Shown here: positions 19,669 through 28,729 of the stretch, one piece after another
How positions within the stretch are numbered: position 1 is the stretch's first letter
How the letters are laid out: each line of letters begins with the position of its first letter
Assembly: GCA_001695595.3 (NCBI GenBank)
Contig: MBPM02000050.1
Span: forward strand, 496,001 to 560,000
Origin: Plasmopara viticola
Taxonomy: Eukaryota; Oomycota; Peronosporomycetes; Peronosporales; Peronosporaceae
DNA length: 64,000 bases
Direction of reading: 5' to 3'
Translations under genes and position numbers: made by a program
The notes under the pieces: model-generated
Seen by the model: the letters and a program-made list of their open reading frames with translations, nothing else
What the model was told of the DNA's origin: nothing
The model's database searches: none

Positions 19669-20008
19669 TGAAGAAAGGCTATGCTGAGGGCTTGATGAAA
19701 GACGGAGGTGAGGCAGCCGAAGCGTGAGCGAGGCAGCCGAGGCGAAGGAAGGAAGTTGGGGGTTGAATGGAAATTCAGAAGTGATTGATTTATCGGAGTT
19801 AGTTTGGTTGCTGCTAAAGACACGCACTAAGTGCATCCTATCACTTAGTGCATCTAATCACAATCATTCCCTACTCGTCCAATCAACCTACTCGTCTAAT
19901 CATCGTGTGATCGTATTGGACCGGTTCGGTCTAACCGGTTAATGGGTACAAGTGGTACAGTGTACCCACTGAACCCATAAGACACCGGTGAGCTGTCCAC
20001 CTGCAACA
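19669..20008 (-). repeat. B1 5' LTR (340 bp)
   Basis: Plus strand TGAAGAAAGGC...CTGCAACA. I set the outer end at caaca because the A5 RT frame resumes at the next base. It contains tandem GAGGCAGCCGA-type and ACTTAGTGCATC-type repeats and an ACCGGTT/AACCGGT inverted motif. It is not similar to lineage A LTRs. Confidence 0.8.
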
Positions 20009-20010
20009 GT

Positions 20011-21489
20011 TGTCGCTGGGTTTTTCGCGTTAAAGAGAACCAAGATGGGAACATTGAGCGGTTTAAGGCACGGCTGGTTGCGAAAGGTTACTCGCAGAAG
20101 TATGGTGTGGATTACGAGGAGACGTTTGCTCCTGTAGCCAAGTTTACGTCAATTCGCATTGTGCTAAGCCTGGCTGCCAAGTATGATCTCAAGCTTCACC
20201 AAATGGACGTCAAAACTGCGTTTCTAAATGGTGTTCTGGATGAAGACATTTATATGCAGCAACCGGATGGATATGCTGACCCAAGTCGACCGGAGCATTT
20301 ATGCAAGCTAAAGCGTTCGCTCTACGGTTTAAAGCAGTCACCACGGATGTGGAACCGAACGATTGACAATTTCATGGTTAAGATGGGTTTTACCAAGAGC
20401 AAGTCAGATCACTGCATATACAGCAAACGCAGTGACGACTCAATGATCTTTGTGGCACTCTATGTCGACGACTTGATTATTGCGAGCAGTGACGGTATCT
20501 TGCTCTCAACGACAAAGCAAGCGCTTAGCGAACGATTCGAGATGACGGACCTCGGCGAACTAAAGTTTTTTCTCGGAATGGAGATCAATCAGGATAGCAC
20601 TAAAGGTCAAGTTTCGATGCGGCAAACCAAGTTCCTCAAGTCAATTTTGCTAAAGTTTGGGATGCAGGATTGCAAGCCAGTAAAGACTCCTCAAGATCCA
20701 GGATTGAAGCTGACAAAGAATATGTGCAATGGTGGATGCAAGCACGAGGACACAATAAAAAACGTGCCATATCGAAATGCTGTCGGTGGCATCATGTACT
20801 TGATGGTTGCTACTCGTCCAGATCTTGCAGCAGCAGTGGGAGTGCTGAGCCAATTCGCAGCCGATCCGTGTCCGACACACTGGCAGGCATTGAAGCGCGT
20901 ACTGCGATATTTAAAAGCCACCCAGACGCATGGACTAGTGTTTTCTCGGAATGGTGCCTCAACAATTCAAGGATTTTCAGACGCTGACTGGGCAGGAGAC
21001 ATTGAGTCGCGTCGCAGCACAAGTGGCTATGTCTTCGTCATGAACAACGGATGTATCAGCTGGAGAAGCAAAAAGCAGCGCACGGTAGCACTCTCGTCAA
21101 CTGAGGCAGAGTATATGGCCCTATCAGAAGCAGCTCAAGAAGCCGTATGGTTAAAAGTCTTTTTGTGCGAGCTTAAAGAAATGGATGACGATGAACCTAT
21201 CCAGATACTTGAAGATAATCAAGGCTCAATCGCGCTGGCCAAGAATCCGGAGTTCCATAAGCGCACCAAGCATATCAACATTCGGTACCACTTTGTTCGT
21301 GAGAAGGTTGAGGACGGTCAAGTGTTGTTAGAGTTCTGTCCAACTCAAGACATGCTGGCTGACATCATGACCAAGCCTATTGGTGCCGCGCAATACAGTT
21401 TACTTCGATGTCGACTTGGGATTCAAGGATTGAAGCTGTCGAGTCGAGTAGGAGTGTTATTTATGAAGTGCCTCGTGCTGAAGGTATGA
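20011..21489 (+). CDS. pol: A5 RT-RNase H
   Basis: Open from the B1 boundary ([14 protein letters not shown]). RT motifs [33 protein letters not shown], catalytic YVDDLIIAS; RNase [47 protein letters not shown]. Near 21431 one base appears to be missing, so the listed frame ends with an unrelated tail at 21487-21489. In the next frame the LTR encodes a tail ending TSRPAVHDR and a stop, the counterpart of TPRPATTYR in the other copies. The first Met near 20107 is internal. Confidence 0.87.
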   Translation, partial: CRWVFRVKENQDGNIERFKARLVAKGYSQKYGVDYEETFAPVAKFTSIRIVLSLAAKYDLKLHQMDVKTAFLNGVLDEDIYMQQPDGYADPSRPEHLCKLKRSLYGLKQSPRMWNRTIDNFMVKMGFTKSKSDHCIYSKRSDDSMIFVALYVDDLIIASSDGILLSTTKQALSERFEMTDLGELKFFLGMEINQDSTKGQVSMRQTKFLKSILLKFGMQDCKPVKTPQDPGLKLTKNMCNGGCKHEDTIKNVPYRNAVGGIMYLMVATRPDLAAAVGVLSQFAADPCPTHWQALKRVLRYLKATQTHGLVFSRNGASTIQGFSDADWAGDIESRRSTSGYVFVMNNGCISWRSKKQRTVALSSTEAEYMALSEAAQEAVWLKVFLCELKEMDDDEPIQILEDNQGSIALAKNPEFHKRTKHINIRYHFVREKVEDGQVLLEFCPTQDMLADIMTKPIGAAQYSLLRCRLGIQGLKLSSRVGVLFMKCLVLKV

Positions 21490-21584
21490 CGTCTCGACCA
21501 GCAGTACATGACCGGTAGGCTACCGGTATTGATACCAGTAGACGGTGCGACCAAGCGACAGTGACGTCATGGAAAGGCGCATGG
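21455..21584 (+). repeat. A5 3' LTR, first 130 bp
   Basis: Starts TGTTATTTATG after GAGTCGAGTAGGAG. Truncated by the LTR at 21585. The sequence is mostly unlike the other LTRs, except for the segment encoding the polyprotein tail and the ACCGGTAG/CTACCGGTA palindrome. Confidence 0.75.
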
Positions 21585-21889
21585 TGTTGTCGAAGATATT
21601 GACAAAGAAACGCCTCGACCAGCGACTGCTTATCGGTAAGTACCGGTATCTGCAATCAGTTGATGACTGCTTGAAGGAGCGGGTTCAAGATGGGCAAAAG
21701 ATCGACTTTGGGATGGAAAGATGATTGCGCCCGGATGGGAAGATGATTGCGCCTGGATGGTGAGTCGTTCTGATTGGCTTAGATAAATCATTGGCTTAGA
21801 GGTAGCATGTAGTTGCGAACTAAAGACCTTTTAAATATATTCACTTTGCATTTTGCCATCTTCCGCTCAAGTGACCTTTTTTTTCAACA
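21585..21889 (+). repeat. Stray plus-strand lineage A LTR (305 bp), mosaic
   Basis: TGTTGTCGAAGATATTGAC...TTTTCAACA. The first half matches the A10/A14 LTR type. The end (TCTTCCGCTCAAGTGACC) matches the A6 LTR type inverted. Flanks catgg and gacag do not match, so it is not a simple solo LTR; it is fused to the truncated 3' end of A6. Confidence 0.85.
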
Positions 21890-22262
21890 GACAGAACTCT
21901 AACAACACTTGACCGTCCTCAACCTTCTCACGAACAAAGTGGTACCGAATGTCGATATGCTTGGTGCGCTTATGGAACTCCGGATTCTTGGCCAGCGCGA
22001 TTGAGCCTTGATTATCTTCAAGTATTTGGATAGGTTCATCGTCATCCATTTCTTTAAGCTCGCACAAAAAGACTTTTAACCATACGGCTTCTTGAGCTGC
22101 TTCTGATAGGGCCATATACTCTGCCTCAGTTGACGAGAGTGCTACCGTGCGCTGCTTTTTGCTTCTCCAGCTGATACATCCGTTGTTCATGACGAAGACA
22201 TAGCCACTTGTGCTGCGACGCGACTCAATGTCTCCTGCCCAGTCAGCGTCTGAAAATCCTTA
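21890..22262 (-). pseudogene. A6 RNase H, truncated
   Basis: Same frame as the upstream part, after a TAA at 22260-22262 where A5 has CAA. It contains [25 protein letters not shown] and [12 protein letters not shown], then ends in LTR read-through after EFC. Confidence 0.85.
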
Positions 22263-23981
22263 AATTGTTGAGGCACCATTCCGAGAAAACACTAGTCCAT
22301 GCGTCTGGGTGGCATTTAAATATCGCAGTACGCGCTTCAATGCCTGCCAGTGTGTCGGACACGGATCGGCTGCGAATTGGCTCAGCACTCCCACTGCTGC
22401 TGCAAGATCTGGACGAGTAGCAACCATCAAGTACATGATGCCACCGACAGCATTTCGATATGGCACGTTTTTTATTGTGTCCTCGTGCTTGCATCCACCA
22501 TTGCACATATTCTTTGTCAGCTTCAATCCTGGATCTTGAGGAGTCTTTACTGGCTTGCAATCCTGCATCCCAAACTTTAGCAAAATTGACTTGAGGAACT
22601 TGGTTTGCCGCATCGAAACTTGACCTTTAGTGCTATCCTGATTGATCTCCATTCCGAAAAAAAACTTTAGTTCGCCGAGGTCCGTCATCTCGAATCGTTC
22701 GCTTAGCGCTTGCTTTGTCGTTGAGAGCAAGATACCGTCACTGCTCGCAATAATCAAGTCGTCGACATAGAGTACCACAAAGATCATTGAGTCGTCACTG
22801 CGTTTGCTGTATATGCAGTGATCTGACTTGCTCTTGGTAAAACCCATCTTAACCATGAAATCGTCAATCGTTCGGTTCCACATCCGTGGTGACTGCTTTA
22901 AACCGTAAAACGAACGCTTTAGCTTGCATACATGCTCCGGTCGACTTGGGTCAGCATATCCATCCGGTTGCTGCATATAAATGTCTTCATCCAGAACACC
23001 ATTTAGAAACGCAGTTTTGACGTCCATTTGGTGAAGCTTGAGATCATACTTGGCAGCCAGGCTTAGCACAATGCGAATTGACGTAAACTTGGCTACAGGA
23101 GCAAACGTCTCCTCGTAATCCACACCATACTTCTGCGAGTAACCTTTCGCAACCAGCCGTGCCTTAAACCGCTCAATGTCCCCATCTTGGTTCTCTTTAA
23201 CGCGAAAAACCCAGCGACAACCGATCGCTTTTCGTCCCTTCGGCAGTAGAACTGTATCCCATGTTTTATTCCTTATCAAGGAGTCAATTTCGGAATCGCA
23301 AGCTTCCTTCCACTTGCACGCGTCATCGGATTCCATTGCCGGCTTGTACGTCGTCGGCATTTCCCCCACTGAATACATGACGTGTGCTGCTTCAAACCCT
23401 CCACTTTCTTCCCTTATTGCGGAAGCTGACATTTCTTCAAGAGTCGACCGCTGGTAACATGGCGCGTGTCGCTTGGATCTTGGAGTTTCTGTTACCTTTT
23501 CGAGCGACTGATTCCTTGTGTGCCGTTTAGCCCCGCACTCAAAGTCAACGTCGCGTTCTAGCACCTGATCATCATCCATCTTTGACTCTTCACGGCCATT
23601 TTCGGTGCTTGACTCTGTGTCGGCATCAGTAATACTGTCGTTTTCTTCATCCACCAGCTCAACAATCTTGTTATAGTCCTGCCTTCCTTTGTCGAAAACG
23701 TCCTCTTTGAACTGTGCATCGCGACTCATTAGCATGCGCCCGGTCGAAATTTCTTCGAACCGGTATGTCTTTGTATGCTCCGAATAGGCCAAAAAACGAC
23801 ATAAGATGGCTTTTGCGTCAAGTTTGAAACGCTTCTCTTTCGGAGCGTGGACATACGCATGACATCCAAACACTTTGAGATTGGCCAAGAGCGGTTTCTT
23901 CGTTGTCCAAAGCTCGTGTGGTGACTTCTTCAATCCAGCTGCACGAGTAGGACACCGATTACGGAGAGACGTTGCGGTCAT
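22260..23981 (-). CDS. pol: A6 integrase end-linker-RT
   Basis: Open between two nonsense codons (TGA 23994-23996, where homologues have Trp TGG, and TAA 22260-22262). Integrase C-terminal part with [16 protein letters not shown], acidic linker, RT with [28 protein letters not shown] and [10 protein letters not shown], and the start of the connection to RNase H. Nearly identical to A5 where they overlap. The start is set by the upstream stop; the first Met is not a natural initiation site. Confidence 0.87.
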   Translation of the reverse strand: MTATSLRNRCPTRAAGLKKSPHELWTTKKPLLANLKVFGCHAYVHAPKEKRFKLDAKAILCRFLAYSEHTKTYRFEEISTGRMLMSRDAQFKEDVFDKGRQDYNKIVELVDEENDSITDADTESSTENGREESKMDDDQVLERDVDFECGAKRHTRNQSLEKVTETPRSKRHAPCYQRSTLEEMSASAIREESGGFEAAHVMYSVGEMPTTYKPAMESDDACKWKEACDSEIDSLIRNKTWDTVLLPKGRKAIGCRWVFRVKENQDGDIERFKARLVAKGYSQKYGVDYEETFAPVAKFTSIRIVLSLAAKYDLKLHQMDVKTAFLNGVLDEDIYMQQPDGYADPSRPEHVCKLKRSFYGLKQSPRMWNRTIDDFMVKMGFTKSKSDHCIYSKRSDDSMIFVVLYVDDLIIASSDGILLSTTKQALSERFEMTDLGELKFFFGMEINQDSTKGQVSMRQTKFLKSILLKFGMQDCKPVKTPQDPGLKLTKNMCNGGCKHEDTIKNVPYRNAVGGIMYLMVATRPDLAAAVGVLSQFAADPCPTHWQALKRVLRYLNATQTHGLVFSRNGASTI

Positions 23982-23993
23982 TATTGCTTCACC

Positions 23994-25880
23994 TCAATAG
24001 CCTTTGGACATTCCAGCATGCTCTAACATGCATCTTGCACACTCAACCAATGTTCGATTCATGCGTTCAGCTACTCTGTTTAACTGAGGAGTATACGGTG
24101 GCGAAAACTTGAGCACGATTCCTCGATCCGTGCAAAATTTGGTCATCTTACCCGACGTGTACTCGCCTCCATTGTCACTTCGAAGAGTCTTGACTCGCTT
24201 GCCAGTCTGCTTTTCAGCAAAGGCAACAAACTCGGCAAACTTGTCTACAACTTCGGACTTGGACTTGATTAAGTAGACAACGCAGTAACGTGACTTGTCA
24301 TCGATGAACGTAACGAAATAGCGCTTTCCACTGAACGTTGACGTTTGCATTGGACCGCACACGTCACTATGTACAACTTCAAGAATGTCTTTAGCTCGAT
24401 AGAGCGAAGATGTTTGAAAGCGCACACGAGTTTGTTTTCCCAGCGCACACTCGTCACAAAGCTCCCATTTGCTCACCGATGTCAATGCAATACCTGTGAC
24501 AAGTTTCTTTTTGACAATTGCATCAAGCCCTTCGAACCCGATATGACCAAGCCGTAGGTGCCAGAGGTACGAATTGGTGTCCCCCACGCAGCCAGACAGC
24601 TCGGCCACACACACTTTCTCAGGAGCAACAGGAATCATATGAAGCTTGAACAATCCTTTTCCTTCACGAGCACCAATTTTCCATTTCACCCCTTTTGTCT
24701 CCGCGAAGCATCCATCATTGTCGAACATTACCGGACCAACGTCTTTGGTAAACCGACCAACCGAAAACAAACTGCGAGACAACTTCGGAATATGCCACAC
24801 ATTAGTGAGCACTCCCTTTTTCAGTCCATTCGATGTCTCCATGGACATAACGACATCTCCACTGCCGATTGCTTGCACGACACCGTTGTCTGCTAGATGC
24901 ACGTCCACTGGAGTGAAGACCTTGTAGTCCCTCATGAACCTTTTTGAGTTTGACATATGCTGCGTCGCTCCTGAGTCGACCAGCCAAATGTCACTCGACT
25001 TGACAGAGCTATCGCAATCGCCAACCGAAAACAAGTAGTCATCACTGTCGTCCCAGTTAGCAAAGTTTGCACGCTGTGAACGATGTCTCTCAAAGTCGTT
25101 GCTCACTCGCAGTGGGCACTCTGCCATCCAATGCCCTTGTTTGCCGCAATTGTGGCACGCCCCGGTCTTCTTCACCGGTCGTCCTTTGCGCTTGTTGTCT
25201 CGTAACATAAACGCTTGACCAGACACAGCTCCGTCGCCGCTCTGCTCCTTACGTTTCATCTCTTCATGCAACAGGCGCGACGTCACAAGCTCCCACGTCA
25301 GCGTGTCGGAACGCGACTCCAGCGCCGTGATGAGGAACTGGTACGAATCACTCAGACTTCCAAGAAGCGTGATTACCAGGTCGTCCTCACTCACCGGAGC
25401 GCCCACCGCGTCTAGCTGCTCAGCTAGTGTCTTGAGCTTGTTGATGTGCTCGAGCACACCGTCGCCATCCTCCATCATCGTTGTGAAGAACCTGCGACGA
25501 AGAAAGAGCTTATTCGCCAAGCTCCTCTTCTCGAAGTGTCCCTCCAACCTTGACCACGCGTCGTACGCATCCTTGGCCGAGCGAACCAGCGGCAGCTGCG
25601 AGTCCTCCATCGCAAGACAGATCATCGCCAGCGCCTTTCGAGCCTTACGCTTAAAGGTCGACTGGTCCATCGATTTTCTCAGCTGCTCAAGCTTTATTTC
25701 CCCGCTCGCAACTTCCCAGAGGTCGCGCTCCTCCAACACCATTCGCATTTTGAGCTTCCACGTATGGAAGTTCGTTCCGTCGAACTTGTTGATGCGGCTC
25801 GGCGTGGCGTCCATAGTGGCAGCGAAGGCGGTGTCAGGGGTGGGGGCGAAGAAGGCAGAGTCTGCGGGGCTTGGGCTCAT
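23994..25880 (-). CDS. gag-pol: A6 gag-protease-integrase
   Basis: Starts [10 protein letters not shown] with its ATG in the PBS. Gag N-terminus is very close to A4, but the knuckle region differs: CHNCGKQGHWMAEC replaces [14 protein letters not shown] and the Gly/Ala-rich spacer is shorter, as in A7. Protease [12 protein letters not shown]; integrase [24 protein letters not shown] and [10 protein letters not shown] keep D, D and E. It ends at TGA after MSKGY. The A4-like 5' end joined to an A7-like knuckle suggests a recombinant. Confidence 0.88.
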   Translation of the reverse strand: MSPSPADSAFFAPTPDTAFAATMDATPSRINKFDGTNFHTWKLKMRMVLEERDLWEVASGEIKLEQLRKSMDQSTFKRKARKALAMICLAMEDSQLPLVRSAKDAYDAWSRLEGHFEKRSLANKLFLRRRFFTTMMEDGDGVLEHINKLKTLAEQLDAVGAPVSEDDLVITLLGSLSDSYQFLITALESRSDTLTWELVTSRLLHEEMKRKEQSGDGAVSGQAFMLRDNKRKGRPVKKTGACHNCGKQGHWMAECPLRVSNDFERHRSQRANFANWDDSDDYLFSVGDCDSSVKSSDIWLVDSGATQHMSNSKRFMRDYKVFTPVDVHLADNGVVQAIGSGDVVMSMETSNGLKKGVLTNVWHIPKLSRSLFSVGRFTKDVGPVMFDNDGCFAETKGVKWKIGAREGKGLFKLHMIPVAPEKVCVAELSGCVGDTNSYLWHLRLGHIGFEGLDAIVKKKLVTGIALTSVSKWELCDECALGKQTRVRFQTSSLYRAKDILEVVHSDVCGPMQTSTFSGKRYFVTFIDDKSRYCVVYLIKSKSEVVDKFAEFVAFAEKQTGKRVKTLRSDNGGEYTSGKMTKFCTDRGIVLKFSPPYTPQLNRVAERMNRTLVECARCMLEHAGMSKGY

Positions 25881-25884
25881 AACC
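25869..25884 (-). other. Primer binding site of A6
   Basis: GGTTATGAGCCCAAGC, intact. Start ATG at 25878-25880. Confidence 0.78.
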
Positions 25885-26169
25885 TGTTGAAAAAAAAGGT
25901 CACTTGAGCGGAAGATGGCAAAATGCAAAGTGAATATATATTTAAAAGGTCCTTAGTTCGCAACTACATGCTACCTCTAAGCCAATGATTTATCTAAGCC
26001 AATCAGAGAGACTTACAATCCTGCTGCAATCATCTTCCCATCCTGAAACCAATCTTTTGCCCATCTTGAACCCGCTCATTCAGTCAGTCATCAATTGATT
26101 GCAGATACCCGTACTTACCGATATATAGCCGCTAGTCGAGGCGTTTCTGCGCCAGCATCTTCGACAACA
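25885..26169 (-). repeat. A6 5' LTR (285 bp)
   Basis: Plus strand TGTTGAAAAAAAAGG...CGACAACA. Its first 35 bases are the inverted match to the end of 21585-21889. Confidence 0.9.
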
Positions 26170-26392
26170 ATATTCACTTTGCATTTTGCCAACTAGTGCT
26201 CACTTCGACCTTTTTTCTAAGCCAATCAGAACAACTCACCATCCGGGCGCAATCATCTTCCCATCCCGAAACCGATCATTTGCCCATCTTGAACCCGCTC
26301 CCTCAGTCAGTCATCAACCGATTGCAGATACCAATACTTACCGATATGTAGTCGCTGGTCGAGGCGTATCATCACCAGCATCTTCGACAACA
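26170..26392 (-). repeat. A7 3' LTR with inverted first segment
   Basis: From 26217 on this is an ordinary minus-strand LTR (CTAAGCCAATCAG...CGACAACA) ending at the polypurine tract. The preceding 47 bp (26170-26216) read as the terminal part of an LTR on the opposite strand (TATTCACTTTGCATTTTGCC, then AACTAGTGCTCACTTCGACC). The roughly 55 bp between these parts of a normal LTR are absent. Either a local inversion with deletion, or two LTR ends joined. Confidence 0.75.
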
Positions 26393-26667
26393 CTCCCACT
26401 TGACTCGGCAACGGCGACGCCTTGTATCCCAAGTTTTGAACGCAGATCATCGAACTGCGCGGATGGAATTGGCTTTGTCATTATGTCGGCCAGCATGTCT
26501 TGCGTAGGGATGTACTCAAGGTTGACTTGGCCGTCCTCAACCTTTTCTCGCACAAAGTGGTAGCGAATGTCGATATGTTTTGTGCGCTTGTGAAATTCTG
26601 GATTCTTGGCCAACGCAATAGAACCTTGATTGTCCTCAAATATCTTGACAGACTCTTTGGAAGTCAT
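26338..26667 (-). pseudogene. A7 RNase H end
   Basis: C-terminal part after the TGA at 26698-26700 (Trp TGG in homologues). Reads [57 protein letters not shown] and the LTR-encoded TPRPATTYR. In frame with 26698-27873. Confidence 0.85.
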
Positions 26668-26697
26668 CTCACCAAGCTCGCACAGAAATACCTTGAG

Positions 26698-27873
26698 TCA
26701 AACCGCTTCTTGAGCGGCTTCTGATAAAGCCATGTACTCCGCCTCTGTTGAGGAAAGCGCCACACTTCGTTGCTTCTTACTTCGCCAGCTGATGCATCCA
26801 TTATTAAGTGTAAACGCATAGCCGCTTGTACTTCGGCGAGATTCGATGTCTCCAGCCCAGTCTGCATCCGAATACCCAAGTAACTTAGTCGGACCGCAAC
26901 TTGAAAACTGGAGTCCATGCGTTTCCGTTGCCTTTAAGTATCGCAGAACCCGCTTGAGTGCTTGCCAATGCGTCGGACACGGATCAGCAGCAAACTGGCT
27001 TAGAACTCCCACAGCCGCAGCAAGGTCCGGTCGCGTCGCAACCATAAGATACATTATGCCACCAACACAACTTCGATAAGGCACATTCTTCATCGTAACT
27101 TCATGCTTGCAGCCGCCTTCACACATGTTCTTTGTCAGCTTGAGCCCTGCTTCTTGAGGCGTCTTGACCGGCTTGCTATCTTGCATGCCAAACTTGCTCA
27201 GAATTGACTTGAGAAACTTGGTTTGTCGCATCGTGACTCGACCGGATACTTGGTCTTGACCGATTTCCATACCGAGAAAGTACTTAAGCTCGCCGAGGTC
27301 AGTCATCTCAAATCGGTCGCTTAGCGCACGCTTGGTGGAGACAAGGAGCGAGTTGTTGCTGCTTGCTACAATGAGATCATCCACGTACAGCACAACAATA
27401 ACCATATCGTCGTCCACGCGCTTGATGTAGACACAGTGATCGGACTCACACTTGCTGAAACTCATCTTGATCATAAAGTCGTCGATGGTTTGGTTCCACA
27501 TGCGCGGTGATTGCTTAAGACCGTACAACGAACGCTTCAGCTTACATACATGATCTTGTTTGTTTTCGCTCACATATCCTTCAGGCTGCTGCATATAAAT
27601 TTTTTCATCCAGAACTCCGTTTAAGAAAGCAGTCTTCACGTTTATCTGATGTAGCGCCAAACCGTACTTGGCAGCCATACTCAACGCGATGCGAATTGAA
27701 GTAAACTTCGCCACCGGCGCAAATGTCTCCTCATAATCTTCCAAACTTTTGTGAAAATCCCTTGGCAACGAGTCGCGCCTTGAACCGCTCGATAATCCCA
27801 TCTTAGTTTTCCTTGACTCGAAACACCCATCTGCAGCCGACCGCTTTGCGTCCTTTAGGCAGAGGAACAACAT
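26698..27873 (-). CDS. pol: A7 RT-RNase H
   Basis: RT from [20 protein letters not shown] through YVDDLIVAS, then RNase H with [19 protein letters not shown] and [10 protein letters not shown], up to a nonsense TGA. The real RT begins in another frame: near 27740 homologues read FGxDYEE and two bases are missing here. The residues before DYEE are read-through of the wrong frame. The palm motif reads [11 protein letters not shown] in place of [11 protein letters not shown], so the first catalytic Asp of the RT is Asn. This copy is doubly defective. Confidence 0.85.
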   Translation of the reverse strand: MLFLCLKDAKRSAADGCFESRKTKMGLSSGSRRDSLPRDFHKSLEDYEETFAPVAKFTSIRIALSMAAKYGLALHQINVKTAFLNGVLDEKIYMQQPEGYVSENKQDHVCKLKRSLYGLKQSPRMWNQTIDDFMIKMSFSKCESDHCVYIKRVDDDMVIVVLYVDDLIVASSNNSLLVSTKRALSDRFEMTDLGELKYFLGMEIGQDQVSGRVTMRQTKFLKSILSKFGMQDSKPVKTPQEAGLKLTKNMCEGGCKHEVTMKNVPYRSCVGGIMYLMVATRPDLAAAVGVLSQFAADPCPTHWQALKRVLRYLKATETHGLQFSSCGPTKLLGYSDADWAGDIESRRSTSGYAFTLNNGCISWRSKKQRSVALSSTEAEYMALSEAAQEAV

Positions 27874-28729
27874 CCCAAGTCTTGTTCTTGTGGAGTGAAT
27901 CTAGCTCCGATTCGCATGCAGCTTTCCATTGGCCCGCGTCACTGGATTCCATCGCCGACTTGAACGTTGTCGGCAATTCTCCCACTGAATACACGACGTG
28001 GACGGCCTCGTAGCCCTCATCGCGAATTGTAGCCAGAGCCGACATTTCTTCGAGTGTCGAGCGTTGGTATTTGGGCACATGACGCTTGGGCTGCGGAACC
28101 TCAGTCACCTTTTCCAAAGATTGAGTACGAGTGTGCCGCTTGCTTCCCAATTCAAAGTCCGTACTTGCGTCGTGTGTCTCATCCTGCTCTTGCTCAATCT
28201 CGTTTTCGTCGTCCGTCGATATTCCTTCATCCTCATCATGAATCTCGACAATAGTGCTTTTATTTTTGAAAGTCGTTCTTCCACTGTTGAAAGTGTCTTC
28301 CTTGAACTGAGCATCTCGACTCATAACGATTCGACCAGTCGACAATTCTTCAAAGCGATACGTCTTTTGGTGCTCCGAGTAGCCCAAAAATCGACACAAT
28401 ATTGCTTTCGCATCCAGTTTCGAGCGCTTTTCTTTCGGAACATGCACGAACGCGTGACAACCAAACACTTTCAAGTTGGCTAATAGTGGTTTCTTTGCTG
28501 TCCAAAGCTCGAAAGGTGACGTCTGGTGCTCGATAGCACGCGATGGACACCGATTTCGAAGAAACATTGCTGTCATAACTGCTTCTCCCCAGTAGTGTTT
28601 GGCGAGACCCGCGTGCTCCAACATGCACCTTGCGCATTCCACAAGCGTCCGATTCATACGCTCCGCAACTCCGTTAAGCTGCGGTGTGTACGGCGGCGTA
28701 TACTTGAGCACAATTCCATTTCCGAGCAA
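27803..28729 (-). CDS. pol: A7 integrase C-terminal part and linker
   Basis: Opens after a one-base deletion near 28740 in KFCSENGIV. Contains [20 protein letters not shown] (integrase Glu), [44 protein letters not shown] and the acidic linker, and the RT start [15 protein letters not shown]. It then stops at a TAA where homologues have Gln CAA. Confidence 0.85.
   Translation of the reverse strand: MLGNGIVLKYTPPYTPQLNGVAERMNRTLVECARCMLEHAGLAKHYWGEAVMTAMFLRNRCPSRAIEHQTSPFELWTAKKPLLANLKVFGCHAFVHVPKEKRSKLDAKAILCRFLGYSEHQKTYRFEELSTGRIVMSRDAQFKEDTFNSGRTTFKNKSTIVEIHDEDEGISTDDENEIEQEQDETHDASTDFELGSKRHTRTQSLEKVTEVPQPKRHVPKYQRSTLEEMSALATIRDEGYEAVHVVYSVGELPTTFKSAMESSDAGQWKAACESELDSLHKNKTWDVVPLPKGRKAVGCRWVFRVKEN

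Larger units (their letters stand above)
6145..20008 (-). mobile_element. Lineage B copia element B1, split three ways
   Basis: B1 pieces are 6145-6205, 15550-18012 and 18316-20008; the rest of its 3' end lies beyond A2, left of the window. It was hit by A2, A3 and an LTR element now reduced to a solo LTR. After removing these its gag-pol frame is continuous with no stop seen, making it the cleanest polyprotein in the window. It is inserted in A5: the bases after its 5' LTR (gttgt, 20009-20013) resume the A5 RT frame. Confidence 0.88.
20009..21584 (+). mobile_element. Ty1/copia element A5, RT to 3' LTR
   Basis: Lineage A copy entered by B1 at its RT start and cut at 21585 by another LTR. Its pol is nearly identical to A6 on the opposite strand. 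Its LTR is divergent from all other lineage A LTRs in the window. Confidence 0.85.
21890..26169 (-). mobile_element. Ty1/copia element A6, lacking its own 3' LTR
   Basis: 5' LTR, PBS, gag and pol are present, but the element ends within RNase H at QVLLEFC. There it is fused to the LTR at 21585-21889, which points the wrong way. The PPT and about 50 C-terminal codons are missing. Two nonsense codons interrupt an otherwise continuous frame. Confidence 0.88.
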
